A DNA stretch of 8,854 nt from Bacilli bacterium (GTDB taxonomy: Bacteria; Bacillota_I; Bacilli_A; RF39; UBA660). Shown piece by piece: positions 1 to 5,775 of this stretch. The translations under genes and the position numbers were made by a program. The stretch covers positions 1 to 8,854 of the forward strand of contig JAQVZV010000025.1 of NCBI GenBank assembly GCA_028708005.1, written 5' to 3'. Numbering within the stretch: position 1 is the first letter of the stretch; the number at the start of each line of letters is the position of its first letter. Below the pieces are notes generated by a model. The model saw only the letters and a list, made by a program, of their open reading frames with translations, did no database searches and was not told where the DNA came from.

Positions 1-265
1 CTATGAAACATTAGGGATACAACTCAGTAATAAAACTAAATATAAAGAAACTACTAACATCATAGATTACATTAGTAATTTATTTAATAGCCTTCTAAAA
101 GTTCAAGAAGATATATATAATAATGACTGGATGAATCAAGGACGTAGTATTAATATAAATACTGGTGGTATATCATCTCTTGACTTTGATATTAGTGAAT
201 CGGATTATAAATTCTTATATAACCAAGGATACGACGCGGCTTTAGATTATTTTGAGAATAAGTAG
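1..265 (+). CDS. Patatin-like phospholipase, C-terminal end (partial)
   Basis: This is the 3' end of a plus-strand gene that enters from the left edge. Reading from base 2, an open frame of 87 codons runs to a TAG at 263-265. The last 30 residues, with the pattern SSLDFDISESDYKFLYNQGY followed by DAALDYFENK, resemble the C-terminal tail of the bacterial RssA/YlbK-type patatin-like (NTE family) phospholipases, which typically end in a segment like 'FDFxxxExxxLYxxGYxAA'. Those enzymes are putative lipid acyl hydrolases with a Ser-Asp dyad. The GxSxG nucleophile motif and the catalytic Asp would lie upstream of the window, so catalytic competence cannot be judged. The gene converges on the rnf operon and shares its terminator. 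Family assignment rests on the tail alone, from memory of the family. Confidence 0.65.
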   Translation, partial: YETLGIQLSNKTKYKETTNIIDYISNLFNSLLKVQEDIYNNDWMNQGRSININTGGISSLDFDISESDYKFLYNQGYDAALDYFENK

Positions 266-278
266 TACCCCACATATC

Positions 279-302
279 AAAACAGAGCTTTAACTCTGTT
301 TT
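279..302. terminator. Bidirectional terminator between the patatin gene and rnfB
   Basis: A perfect 9-bp stem (AAAACAGAG at 279-287, CTCTGTTTT at 294-302) with a 6-nt loop. Both strands give a U-rich 3' arm, so it can end both the plus-strand phospholipase transcript and the minus-strand rnf transcript. The rnfB stop codon (290-292) lies in the loop. Confidence 0.8.
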
Positions 303-568
303 ATGTTATGGCTATCTAAATAATCTTTTAATTTTTGATATTGTTCTTCTTTCATTGGCCTACACTTTTTAGGATCTACTCCTTCTTTTACAATGTTATA
401 AGCCATATCTTGGCATCCTCCAAAACCACAAGCTCCACAATTATAACCCGGTAATAAAGCAAGTACTTCTGCTACTCTTTTATCTTCTTTATTTAAATAA
501 TAATTAGTTACTACTAAAATAACAGCTAGTGAAAAAGCAATAGACGTAAAAATGAGGATTCCTAACAT
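290..568 (-). CDS. rnfB: Minimal RnfB: membrane anchor plus one [4Fe-4S] domain
   Basis: RnfB is the subunit through which Rnf normally receives electrons from ferredoxin. This 92-residue protein has an N-terminal membrane helix (about residues 3-23) and the RnfB-type Fe-S domain with Cys44, Cys47, Cys52 and Cys69 (CGACGFGGC, then C in PKKCRP), expected to bind one [4Fe-4S] cluster. It stops at residue 92, whereas RnfB proteins are usually about 180 to 300 residues and carry at least one ferredoxin-like 2[4Fe-4S] domain after this point. No CxxCxxCxxxCP pair follows; the stop codon sits in the loop of the operon terminator. ATG at 568 is preceded by AAGGGGTG at 575-582 and overlaps the 3' end of the 37-codon gene upstream by 7 bases, implying translational coupling. 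Identity as RnfB is firm from domain and position; the loss of the second domain is seen directly. Confidence 0.9.
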   Translation of the reverse strand: MLGILIFTSIAFSLAVILVVTNYYLNKEDKRVAEVLALLPGYNCGACGFGGCQDMAYNIVKEGVDPKKCRPMKEEQYQKLKDYLDSHNIKQS

Positions 569-675
569 TTATGACACCCCTTTATATGACAATCTTTACA
601 AGGCTTATGCTTGTTTATTTTATAAAGAATAATTGTTATAAACATTAATATGATTACTACTATGAATCCTTCCAT
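562..675 (-). CDS. 37-aa single-pass membrane microprotein with CxxC-x4-CxxC tail
   Basis: An unrecognised small gene between rnfA and rnfB. ATG at 675-673 lies 1 nt after the rnfA stop; a ribosome binding site AGGTGG (681-686) sits 5 nt upstream, inside rnfA. The stop TAG (564-562) overlaps the rnfB start (ATGTTAG). The 37 residues begin MEGFIVVIILMFITIIL, a strong membrane helix, then a basic stretch (YKINKHK) and the tail CKDCHIKGCHKC, in which Cys26, Cys29, Cys34 and Cys37 form CxxC-x4-CxxC with two His between them. By the positive-inside rule the tail should face the cytoplasm, the side where RnfB binds ferredoxin. The arrangement recalls the FeoB-associated Cys-rich small membrane proteins, but homology is not claimed. 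The tail could bind a [4Fe-4S] cluster, zinc or iron. Inference: a small accessory or electron-relay subunit of this Rnf complex. Confidence 0.8.
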   Translation of the reverse strand: MEGFIVVIILMFITIILYKINKHKPCKDCHIKGCHKC

Positions 676-676
676 T

Positions 677-1246
677 TTAACCACCTATATACCTTGTAAA
701 TAACAATGCCATGATAGACGCGGTGACAAAAGCTATAGGCAGGCCTTTAAAACTTTTTATAATAGGAGCATTTTCTAGACGTTCTCTAATTGTAGAGAAA
801 ACATAAATAACAAGCATAAAACCAATACTGCTTCCTAACGAATAAGCCATTACCTCTGCAATAGTATAATCATTTTGAATATTCAATAATACTATTCCAA
901 AGACTGCACAATTAGTAGTAATTAAAGGTAAATATATACCCATTATTTCATAAAGTGATTTAAAGAACTTCTTTATCATAATATCTAATAGTTGTACAAA
1001 AGAGGCGATTACAAGAATAAACAAGATTGTTTTCAAATACTCAGTATGGCTAGGAACTAAGACGTTATAATATAGAAAATAAGTTACTAAACTAGACATA
1101 GTAACAACCAATATAACAGACAAGCCCATCCCTACACTGCCTTTTTCTTTATTTGATAAGCCAAAGAAAGGGCACATTCCTAAGAAATTAGTTAAGACTA
1201 TATTTTCAACTAGGATACTAGTTATAAACAAGGATATAAGATTCAT
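677..1246 (-). CDS. rnfA: Rnf electron transport complex subunit RnfA
   Basis: Integral membrane subunit of Rnf, homologous to NqrE and to RnfE. The 189-residue length is normal for the family (about 190). Six hydrophobic segments can be traced. The signature stretches are ENIVLTNFLGMCPFFG near the N-terminus and YLPLITTNCAVFG in the middle. Cys25 and Cys113 match the two cysteines per subunit that, with two from RnfE, hold the intramembrane [2Fe-2S] cluster in Nqr and Rnf structures. The start ATG at 1246 overlaps the rnfE stop (ATGA), so translation is coupled; a GGAGGG-like site lies about 11 nt upstream. A 37-codon gene begins 1 nt after its stop. Confidence 0.95.
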   Translation of the reverse strand: MNLISLFITSILVENIVLTNFLGMCPFFGLSNKEKGSVGMGLSVILVVTMSSLVTYFLYYNVLVPSHTEYLKTILFILVIASFVQLLDIMIKKFFKSLYEIMGIYLPLITTNCAVFGIVLLNIQNDYTIAEVMAYSLGSSIGFMLVIYVFSTIRERLENAPIIKSFKGLPIAFVTASIMALLFTRYIGG

Positions 1247-1872
1247 TTAATATCTTCCCTCCTTAAAGCATTAATAATTCCTAACAATAATCCCATTGTT
1301 AAGAAAGCTCCTGCAGGGGATAAAAACAATTGATTAGGTATAACACTATTAGACGGGAATATTTCATATTTCATTATATAACCAGTTAGATTACTAATTC
1401 GATCCATAATAGTAATGGTATTATTACCTAATAATTCCCTTACTAAACCAATTAATGATAACGCAAAGGTATAACCTAAACCTATCTTAAAAGCATCAAT
1501 AATACTAGGAACTACTTTATTATTTGAAGCGTAAGATAAAGCTCTACCTAAAATAATACAATTGACAACAATAAGCGGTAGATAAATACCTAAAGTTTTA
1601 GATAATGGTTCTACATAAGTATTAATTATTATTTCTAAAATAGTAACAAAAGTAGCGATAATCATAATATATGCTGGTATTCTTATATGATTATCTATTA
1701 CTTTAGAAATCAAGGATACTACTATATTTGAAAATAATAAAACAATCAAAACAGATAAACCCATTAAATAACCATTTTCAAACGTTGTTGTTACTGCTAA
1801 CGCAGGACACATGCCTAAACATAGTACAAATAATGGGTTTTCATCCATTATCCACTTTAAAAACTTTTTCAT
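1243..1872 (-). CDS. rnfE: Rnf electron transport complex subunit RnfE
   Basis: Integral membrane partner of RnfA, homologous to NqrD. The ATG at 1872 gives 209 residues starting MKKFLKWIMDENPLF, the usual RnfE beginning, with AGGAGG at 1879-1884 six nt upstream. The frame stays open 16 codons further, to an ATG at 1920, but that start has no good binding site and adds an atypical N-terminus. Signature features are LCLGMCPALAVTT with Cys22 (and Cys18), and YLPLIVVNCIILGRA with Cys105. Cys22 and Cys105 are the expected RnfE ligands of the [2Fe-2S] cluster shared with RnfA. The C-terminal PAGAFLTMGLLLGIINA is also family-typical. The start codon shares one base with the stop of the 32-codon gene (TAATG), and the stop overlaps rnfA. 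Confidence 0.95.
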   Translation of the reverse strand: MKKFLKWIMDENPLFVLCLGMCPALAVTTTFENGYLMGLSVLIVLLFSNIVVSLISKVIDNHIRIPAYIMIIATFVTILEIIINTYVEPLSKTLGIYLPLIVVNCIILGRALSYASNNKVVPSIIDAFKIGLGYTFALSLIGLVRELLGNNTITIMDRISNLTGYIMKYEIFPSNSVIPNQLFLSPAGAFLTMGLLLGIINALRREDIK

Positions 1873-1970
1873 TATATGCCTCCTATCAACATATAAGTAA
1901 GATAAATCAAGGTTGAACATAATAATGCAATAAGCGTCATAATAAACACATCTTTAATCATTTTCTTCAT
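1872..1970 (-). CDS. 32-aa single-pass membrane microprotein in the rnf operon
   Basis: An unrecognised small gene filling the space between the rnfD-rnfG fusion and rnfE. ATG at 1970 overlaps the fusion gene's TGA (ATGA) and has GAGGTG at 1976-1981, 5 nt upstream. The TAA at 1874-1872 overlaps the rnfE ATG (TAATG), and its GGA GGC codons contain the rnfE ribosome binding site. The protein is a basic N-terminus (MKKMIKD) followed by one hydrophobic helix of roughly 20 to 25 residues ending MLIGGI; it contains one Cys and no metal motif. It occupies the position of rnfG in a normal operon and looks like an RnfG-type N-terminal anchor, but the fusion already has its own helix at that point. It could be a remnant of rnfG or a small accessory subunit. 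Double overlap and a good binding site argue for translation. Confidence 0.65.
   Translation of the reverse strand: MKKMIKDVFIMTLIALLCSTLIYLTYMLIGGI
1879..1884 (-). promoter_or_regulatory. Ribosome binding site fixing the rnfE start
   Basis: A perfect AGGAGG, 6 nt before the ATG at 1872. It lies within codons of the 32-codon gene and decides for the shorter RnfE over the upstream in-frame ATG at 1920. Confidence 0.85.
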
Positions 1971-3397
1971 TTCCGCACCTCGTAATCAGCTAATACATTT
2001 TCAACCATTGCTTTTAAAGCATTAGATGATATAGTTGCTCCACTAACAACATCAACATTCTCCAAATCATCTTGTTTATTGATTAATCTGTTAATATAAT
2101 TTTGATTTTCCATTTCCATCCAATAAGTTTCGCTTTGAGATGTAATATCAACATCTATAATTTTATCATTCGCAATGGTAATATTAGCTTTTATTAATCC
2201 CTTGAACCCTTTTTGGGTAACTTCATAAATAACTTTATTATTTTCTTCTCTAATCTCAATAATATTAAACCTATCATCTACCTTATTAGTATTACTTTTA
2301 AGATTATAACCAATATAAATACTAAAAGTGATGATACATATTAATAAGACAATAAGGGAAATATTAAGGTAACCTTTCTTAAACTTAGCTTTAGCACCTA
2401 TTTTATCAATGATAACAACTAACATATTCATAGTTAGAATAGATGTTAAAACACCCTCTGGATATGGTGATAAAAATCTAAAGATGACCGTTAATAAACC
2501 TAAACCCAGACCAAATATAATTTGACCTATTCTTGTAGTAGGACTGGTAATTGGATCAGTTGCCATAAATACCGCCCCAAATAATAAGCCTCCACTTAAA
2601 ATATGAAATAAAGGATAAAAGATATCTATGTTATTCATCGTCCCTATAATGAAAGTCATTACAAAGACTACTGAAACATAACAAACAGGTACAACCCATT
2701 TAATAACTTTGGTAACGGCTAAATAAATAAAACTAAGTAAGATTAATATTTTACTAGTTTCGCCTAAACTACCAGGAATAAAGCCTAATAAGAAGTCGCG
2801 AAGCGAACCAAAAGGTTTTACAATATTAGACCAGGTCCCTACATAATTAATATTACTTAGATTAGTAAGCGGCGTTACCCCTGCTATGGTATCAATCTCC
2901 ATTGGATTTAAATAGCCACCACGAGCACCTATAAGGGCACCATATGACGCTATAACAAAAAGGCAACCAACTAAGGCTGGATTAAAGATATTATGGCCTA
3001 AGCCCCCAAATAATAATTTTCCAATAAGCGTAGCTATTAAGCTTCCTAACACAACAAGCCATAATGGTGTATTTATTGGCAACGTTAATGCTACAAATAA
3101 TCCTGGAAATAAAGCGTAAGATCTTTTAACTTCTTCAATTAAATTATCTTTTTTATTTAGAATAAAGCGGAAATATATAATTTCTACCGTTATCGATGTT
3201 AGAACACCCAATAAAATTATTATTAATGGTTTTAACATACCATATAAATTAGTATATCCTTCAAGATAAGGCAATAATCCATTTTTATAAACAGCAAAGA
3301 TTATAATGGGAGTTAATGCCATAAGAAGTCTAGACATTATTTTTGAGGTATGATCTTTATCTTTTAAATGAGGTCCGTTATCAAATCCAAATTCCAT
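1967..3397 (-). CDS. rnfD-rnfG: RnfD-RnfG fusion protein
   Basis: One 476-residue frame joins two normally separate subunits. Residues 1-335 are RnfD (NqrB-like), multi-pass membrane, with hallmark stretches GGLGHNIFNPALVG (131-144), FHILSGGLLFGAVFMATDPI (264-283, continuing SPTTRIGQ) and PEGVLTSILTMNM. Residues about 344-363 form a further helix like the RnfG anchor, and 370-476 are an FMN-binding domain ending DVVSGATISSNALKAM, a perfect Dxx[ST]GATxS flavinylation motif with Thr455 as the expected covalent FMN site. The RnfD-half motif is DTIAGVTPLT, with Thr175 in the FMN position but Ala and Val where Ser and Ala are usual. The G part, about 135 residues, is shorter than stand-alone RnfG (about 180 to 200). 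The gene starts 1 nt after rnfC with AGGAGG just upstream. No ApbE flavin transferase, which would attach the FMN, is in the window. Confidence 0.93.
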   Translation of the reverse strand: MEFGFDNGPHLKDKDHTSKIMSRLLMALTPIIIFAVYKNGLLPYLEGYTNLYGMLKPLIIILLGVLTSITVEIIYFRFILNKKDNLIEEVKRSYALFPGLFVALTLPINTPLWLVVLGSLIATLIGKLLFGGLGHNIFNPALVGCLFVIASYGALIGARGGYLNPMEIDTIAGVTPLTNLSNINYVGTWSNIVKPFGSLRDFLLGFIPGSLGETSKILILLSFIYLAVTKVIKWVVPVCYVSVVFVMTFIIGTMNNIDIFYPLFHILSGGLLFGAVFMATDPITSPTTRIGQIIFGLGLGLLTVIFRFLSPYPEGVLTSILTMNMLVVIIDKIGAKAKFKKGYLNISLIVLLICIITFSIYIGYNLKSNTNKVDDRFNIIEIREENNKVIYEVTQKGFKGLIKANITIANDKIIDVDITSQSETYWMEMENQNYINRLINKQDDLENVDVVSGATISSNALKAMVENVLADYEVRK

Positions 3398-3398
3398 C

Positions 3399-4664
3399 TT
3401 AATGCCTCCTTATTTCTTTCTTAGCTTCCCTGACACTTTCCCTAATCCTAATTTTAGATGGACATATATATGAACATAAGCCACATTCAATACATTTTTC
3501 GGGATGCAAATACTTTAATGATTCAAAATCGTTAACTTTGTCTTTGATTAAAACAGGGCAAATGTTTGCCGGACAAACAGCAATACACCTTCCACATCGT
3601 ATGCAAGGTAGATCAGCTTCGTCTTTGTCATCAATAACTAAAACGCAATTCAAATTCTTAGTAACAACTAAATCATCCGTATCCAAACAAGTTCCCATCA
3701 TCGGGCCACCTGCAATAAATCTAATCTTTGACGAACCTATATATCCACCAAATTCCTCAATTACGTTTTTCATTGAAGTACCTAATCTAATTAAAATATT
3801 TTTAGGTTCTTGTAAACGTTCACCAGTAACGGTAACAATACGCTTACTAATTGGTCTTCTATACTTTAAAGCTTTATAAATAGCATATATCGTTGAAACA
3901 TTATTAACAACAATTCCCTTATCACTAGGTAATTTTTCATATTCAATACCTAGTATTTCTTTTATCAATAATTTTTCCCAACCTATGGGATATACATTTC
4001 TAACCATAGTAATTGTTATCTTAGGATATGTTCCTAAATAATGTATGAATTCATCACGCATTTCAATATTGCTTTCTTTGATAGCAATAATTCCTTTATC
4101 AATACCATTAATTTCCATAATAGCATCAACAGCTTCAAGTATTTCATCAGCATGAAGTTTTACCATCATATAATCAGCGGTAATATACGGCTCACATTCA
4201 GCAGCATTAACAATGATGGTATTTAATTCTGATTTATATTTTATGTAAGTAGGAAAATCACCACCACCCATGCCTGTAACAGCACATTCCTTTAATATCG
4301 TAATGAAATCATCTTTTGAATAAGACGCTATGTTTTTTTTAGCACCTCTTAAATCAACTGATTTTTCCCTAAAATCATTTTCAATAGCAACACATTTTAC
4401 GCCCTCACCATTGCAATATAATTTTTCTTCAATTCCAATAACTTTGCCACTAACACTAGCGTGAATTGGCAAATCAATATTATCATTACGTCTTCCAATA
4501 ACTGTTCCCTTTAGAACCTTATCTCCTACTTTAACTAAACATTCACAATCCATTTTAGAATGATTAACAAGTGGAATATACACTATTTCTGGTCTTTTAC
4601 ATTCTACAAGTTGGTCATTCAAGGACATACTTTTGTTACTAAGCACTTTAATTCCTTTAGCCAT
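3399..4664 (-). CDS. rnfC: Rnf electron transport complex subunit RnfC
   Basis: Peripheral cytoplasmic subunit that exchanges electrons with NAD(H) through FMN. The 421 residues contain an N-terminal barrel-sandwich-like region (PLVKVGDKVLKG-type at 43-53, HASVSGKV at 68-75), a Nqo1-like FMN/NADH domain (GMGGGDFPT 131-139; NAAECEPYIT 153-162), a SLBB-like segment around 270-320, and two [4Fe-4S] motifs: Cys354-357-360-364 (CIRCGRCIAVCP) and Cys391-394-397-401 (CIECGLCSYICP). Length is close to the usual 430 to 450. The FMN loop reads GMGGGDFPT rather than the common GMGGAGFPT, and YPIGWEKLLI replaces YPxGGEKxLI. It is the first gene of the operon; AGGAGG lies 7 nt before the ATG, and a likely promoter and the previous gene's terminator lie just upstream. 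Confidence 0.95.
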   Translation of the reverse strand: MAKGIKVLSNKSMSLNDQLVECKRPEIVYIPLVNHSKMDCECLVKVGDKVLKGTVIGRRNDNIDLPIHASVSGKVIGIEEKLYCNGEGVKCVAIENDFREKSVDLRGAKKNIASYSKDDFITILKECAVTGMGGGDFPTYIKYKSELNTIIVNAAECEPYITADYMMVKLHADEILEAVDAIMEINGIDKGIIAIKESNIEMRDEFIHYLGTYPKITITMVRNVYPIGWEKLLIKEILGIEYEKLPSDKGIVVNNVSTIYAIYKALKYRRPISKRIVTVTGERLQEPKNILIRLGTSMKNVIEEFGGYIGSSKIRFIAGGPMMGTCLDTDDLVVTKNLNCVLVIDDKDEADLPCIRCGRCIAVCPANICPVLIKDKVNDFESLKYLHPEKCIECGLCSYICPSKIRIRESVREAKKEIRRH

Positions 4665-4686
4665 AAAAAAGACCTCCTATACTTAA

Positions 4687-4695
4687 ATAATAACA
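4687..4695 (-). promoter_or_regulatory. Likely rnf operon promoter (extended -10)
   Basis: On the minus strand TGTTATTAT is an extended -10 (TGn plus TATTAT, five of six consensus bases). The corresponding -35 position is poor (TTTTAT), as is common with extended -10 promoters. Transcription would start near 4680, leaving a leader of about 16 nt before rnfC. It lies between the upstream terminator and rnfC, so the operon is probably transcribed on its own. Confidence 0.5.
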
Positions 4696-4746
4696 TTTTT
4701 TGCCATAAAATAAAAGGGGAAAATGTCGGACCAAGAATGACTACAT

Positions 4747-4776
4747 AAAAAAGATATAATTTAAACTATATCTTTT
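4747..4776 (-). terminator. Terminator after the glutamine amidotransferase gene
   Basis: A 10-bp stem plus one G-U pair (AAAAGATATA / TATATCTTTT, loop 4760-4765) followed on the minus strand by Us from the A-run at 4747-4752. It begins 18 nt after the stop at 4795 and separates this gene from rnfC. Confidence 0.75.
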
Positions 4777-4794
4777 ATGTTTTACTACATAAGA

Positions 4795-5460
4795 TTATTT
4801 GGTTTTAGCTTTATTATGATATTTCTGACATGCTAAGAATAACGCTTCAAAGATCTTTCTACTTGCTTTATCATAAGATAACATATCTTCTGGATGCCAT
4901 TGCACACCCAAGAAAAAAGGTACATCTTCTTTTTCAATAGCTTCAATAACGCCATCGTTAATGCCAACAACTTTAATATCAGATGGATTAATTATCATGT
5001 CATTGTGCCTACTATTAACAAGTATGCGATTAGTTTCGGTTATCCCATGTAACTTTGATCCTTCCTCAATCGAAACAGGATGAACATAGTCAACTCCTAG
5101 ACGATTATGGTTAGGCACTGAAATCAAGGTAGCGCCATAAACAACTCCCATTGTTTGCATTCCTAAGCATATCCCTAATAATGGCATCTTTTTATCATAA
5201 ATATACTTAATAGCCTCTATATCATATTGATAATAGTCACTGCCACCTTGTAAGATAAAACCATCACACAAATCAATTGCTTTATGTAACTTCTTGATAT
5301 TATCATCTGTCATCAATTGATTAGGATTAATAACAGGAGCGATGATACCTAATGGTATATATCCAAAACTTATTATGACATCGCTTACCGCTTTTGAAAA
5401 AGAGGCAAACTCCCTATCATCATTTTTAGGTCTTCCTAAAATGCCTATAATTAAACTCAT
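4795..5460 (-). CDS. Class I glutamine amidotransferase, peptidase C26 (PuuD-like) family
   Basis: A 221-residue single-domain cytosolic enzyme of the gamma-glutamyl hydrolase type, which cleaves a gamma-glutamyl amide bond. The triad is visible: nucleophile Cys98 in LLGICLGMQ, and His189 and Glu191 in GVQWHPE. The oxyanion-loop region FILQGGSDYYQYD (68-80) and the substrate-side motif VNSRHNDMI (148-156, usually VNSxHHQ) also fit. It is somewhat short for PuuD-like proteins (about 235 to 255). The substrate cannot be told: gamma-glutamyl-GABA is the model for PuuD, but no putrescine or GABA genes are nearby. GAGGT at 5467-5471 precedes the ATG. It stands alone between two terminators, so it is a single-gene unit. 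Confidence 0.85.
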   Translation of the reverse strand: MSLIIGILGRPKNDDREFASFSKAVSDVIISFGYIPLGIIAPVINPNQLMTDDNIKKLHKAIDLCDGFILQGGSDYYQYDIEAIKYIYDKKMPLLGICLGMQTMGVVYGATLISVPNHNRLGVDYVHPVSIEEGSKLHGITETNRILVNSRHNDMIINPSDIKVVGINDGVIEAIEKEDVPFFLGVQWHPEDMLSYDKASRKIFEALFLACQKYHNKAKTK

Positions 5461-5476
5461 ATAATTACCTCAGTAT

Positions 5477-5503
5477 ATTATATGAATCAAATAAAAAAAA
5501 ACA
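5477..5503 (-). promoter_or_regulatory. Possible promoter of the amidotransferase gene
   Basis: A consensus TATAAT (5482-5477), with TTGTTT about 16 nt upstream overlapping the T-run of the yneF terminator. The -10 is only 17 nt from the ATG, so the leader would be about 10 nt and barely include the ribosome binding site; this makes the call uncertain. Confidence 0.35.
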
Positions 5504-5520
5504 ATTGATTACAATTGTTT
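5493..5520 (-). terminator. Terminator of yneF
   Basis: A perfect 9-bp stem (AAACAATTG 5499-5507, CAATTGTTT 5512-5520) with a 4-nt loop and a run of nine Ts on the minus strand (arm plus tail). The yneF TAA (5511-5509) lies in the loop, so the 3' arm starts directly after the coding sequence. Confidence 0.85.
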
Positions 5521-5724
5521 ACTCATCATTTTCATCATTTGATTAATCTGCTTTTGAGATGGAGTTCTCCCCATTTGCTGCATCATCATCTTTATCATTT
5601 GTTCATTTATTGGTGGATTATCCTTAATATATTTCTTCATATACTTTCTAGCGATAAGAAAACCTGCGATACCACCTATAATAATTCCTATCAAAACATA
5701 TAAAATATCTAAAAACAATTCCAT
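5509..5724 (-). CDS. yneF: YneF, UPF0154 family small membrane protein
   Basis: A 71-residue protein with one N-terminal membrane helix (about residues 7-25, VLIGIIIGGIAGFLIARKY) and a conserved cytoplasmic tail: YMKKYIKDNPPINEQMIKMM and QMGRTPSQKQINQMM. These are the defining UPF0154 motifs, and length matches the family (about 70 to 75). The function is unknown. As in Bacillus subtilis it lies next to sirA and near tkt. ATG at 5724 has AGGAGG about 8 nt upstream. It has its own good promoter and a terminator that overlaps its stop codon, so it is probably expressed as a single gene. Confidence 0.93.
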   Translation of the reverse strand: MELFLDILYVLIGIIIGGIAGFLIARKYMKKYIKDNPPINEQMIKMMMQQMGRTPSQKQINQMMKMMSKQL

Positions 5725-5741
5725 ATGATTTCCTCCTCACT

Positions 5742-5765
5742 CTAATATTTTACTAAAAATATTAG
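5742..5765. repeat. 24-nt perfect inverted repeat in the yneF promoter
   Basis: CTAATATTTT (5742-5751) and AAAATATTAG (5756-5765) pair over 10 bp around a 4-nt loop. It begins 2 nt after the sirA stop codon and contains the yneF -10 element and spacer. On the minus strand no U-run follows, so it is not a typical terminator; it may be an operator or a weak 3'-end hairpin of the sirA mRNA. Confidence 0.5.
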
Positions 5766-5775
5766 TTTTAGACAA
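5747..5775 (-). promoter_or_regulatory. yneF promoter
   Basis: TTGTCT (5775-5770) and TAAAAT (5752-5747) are separated by exactly 17 nt, a good housekeeping-sigma promoter. The -35 box overlaps the last codons of sirA. Transcription would start near 5740, about 16 nt before the yneF ATG. Confidence 0.6.

Noticed and set aside
1..290. Missing RnfB ferredoxin domain lost by frameshift and encoded downstream
   Set aside because: The minus strand below 290 carries the terminator and then the antisense of the phospholipase gene; the gene's stop lies in the hairpin loop, so there is no room for a CxxCxxC domain.
1873..1920. Longer RnfE start adding 16 residues from the ATG at 1920
   Set aside because: There is no good ribosome binding site and the extra N-terminus is not RnfE-like; AGGAGG precedes the ATG at 1872, and the region is used by the 32-codon gene in another frame.
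1967..3397. Mycoplasma-type code (TGA as Trp), suggested by the AT-rich sequence
   Set aside because: TGA serves as the stop of rnfD-rnfG and rnfE at exact overlaps with the next genes, and Trp residues use TGG.
3538..3879. Plus-strand open frames within rnfC, rnfE, rnfB-yneF region and tkt (for example 3538-3879, 7089-7313)
   Set aside because: They lie opposite strongly recognised genes, lack ribosome binding sites and show no recognisable motifs; treated as shadows.
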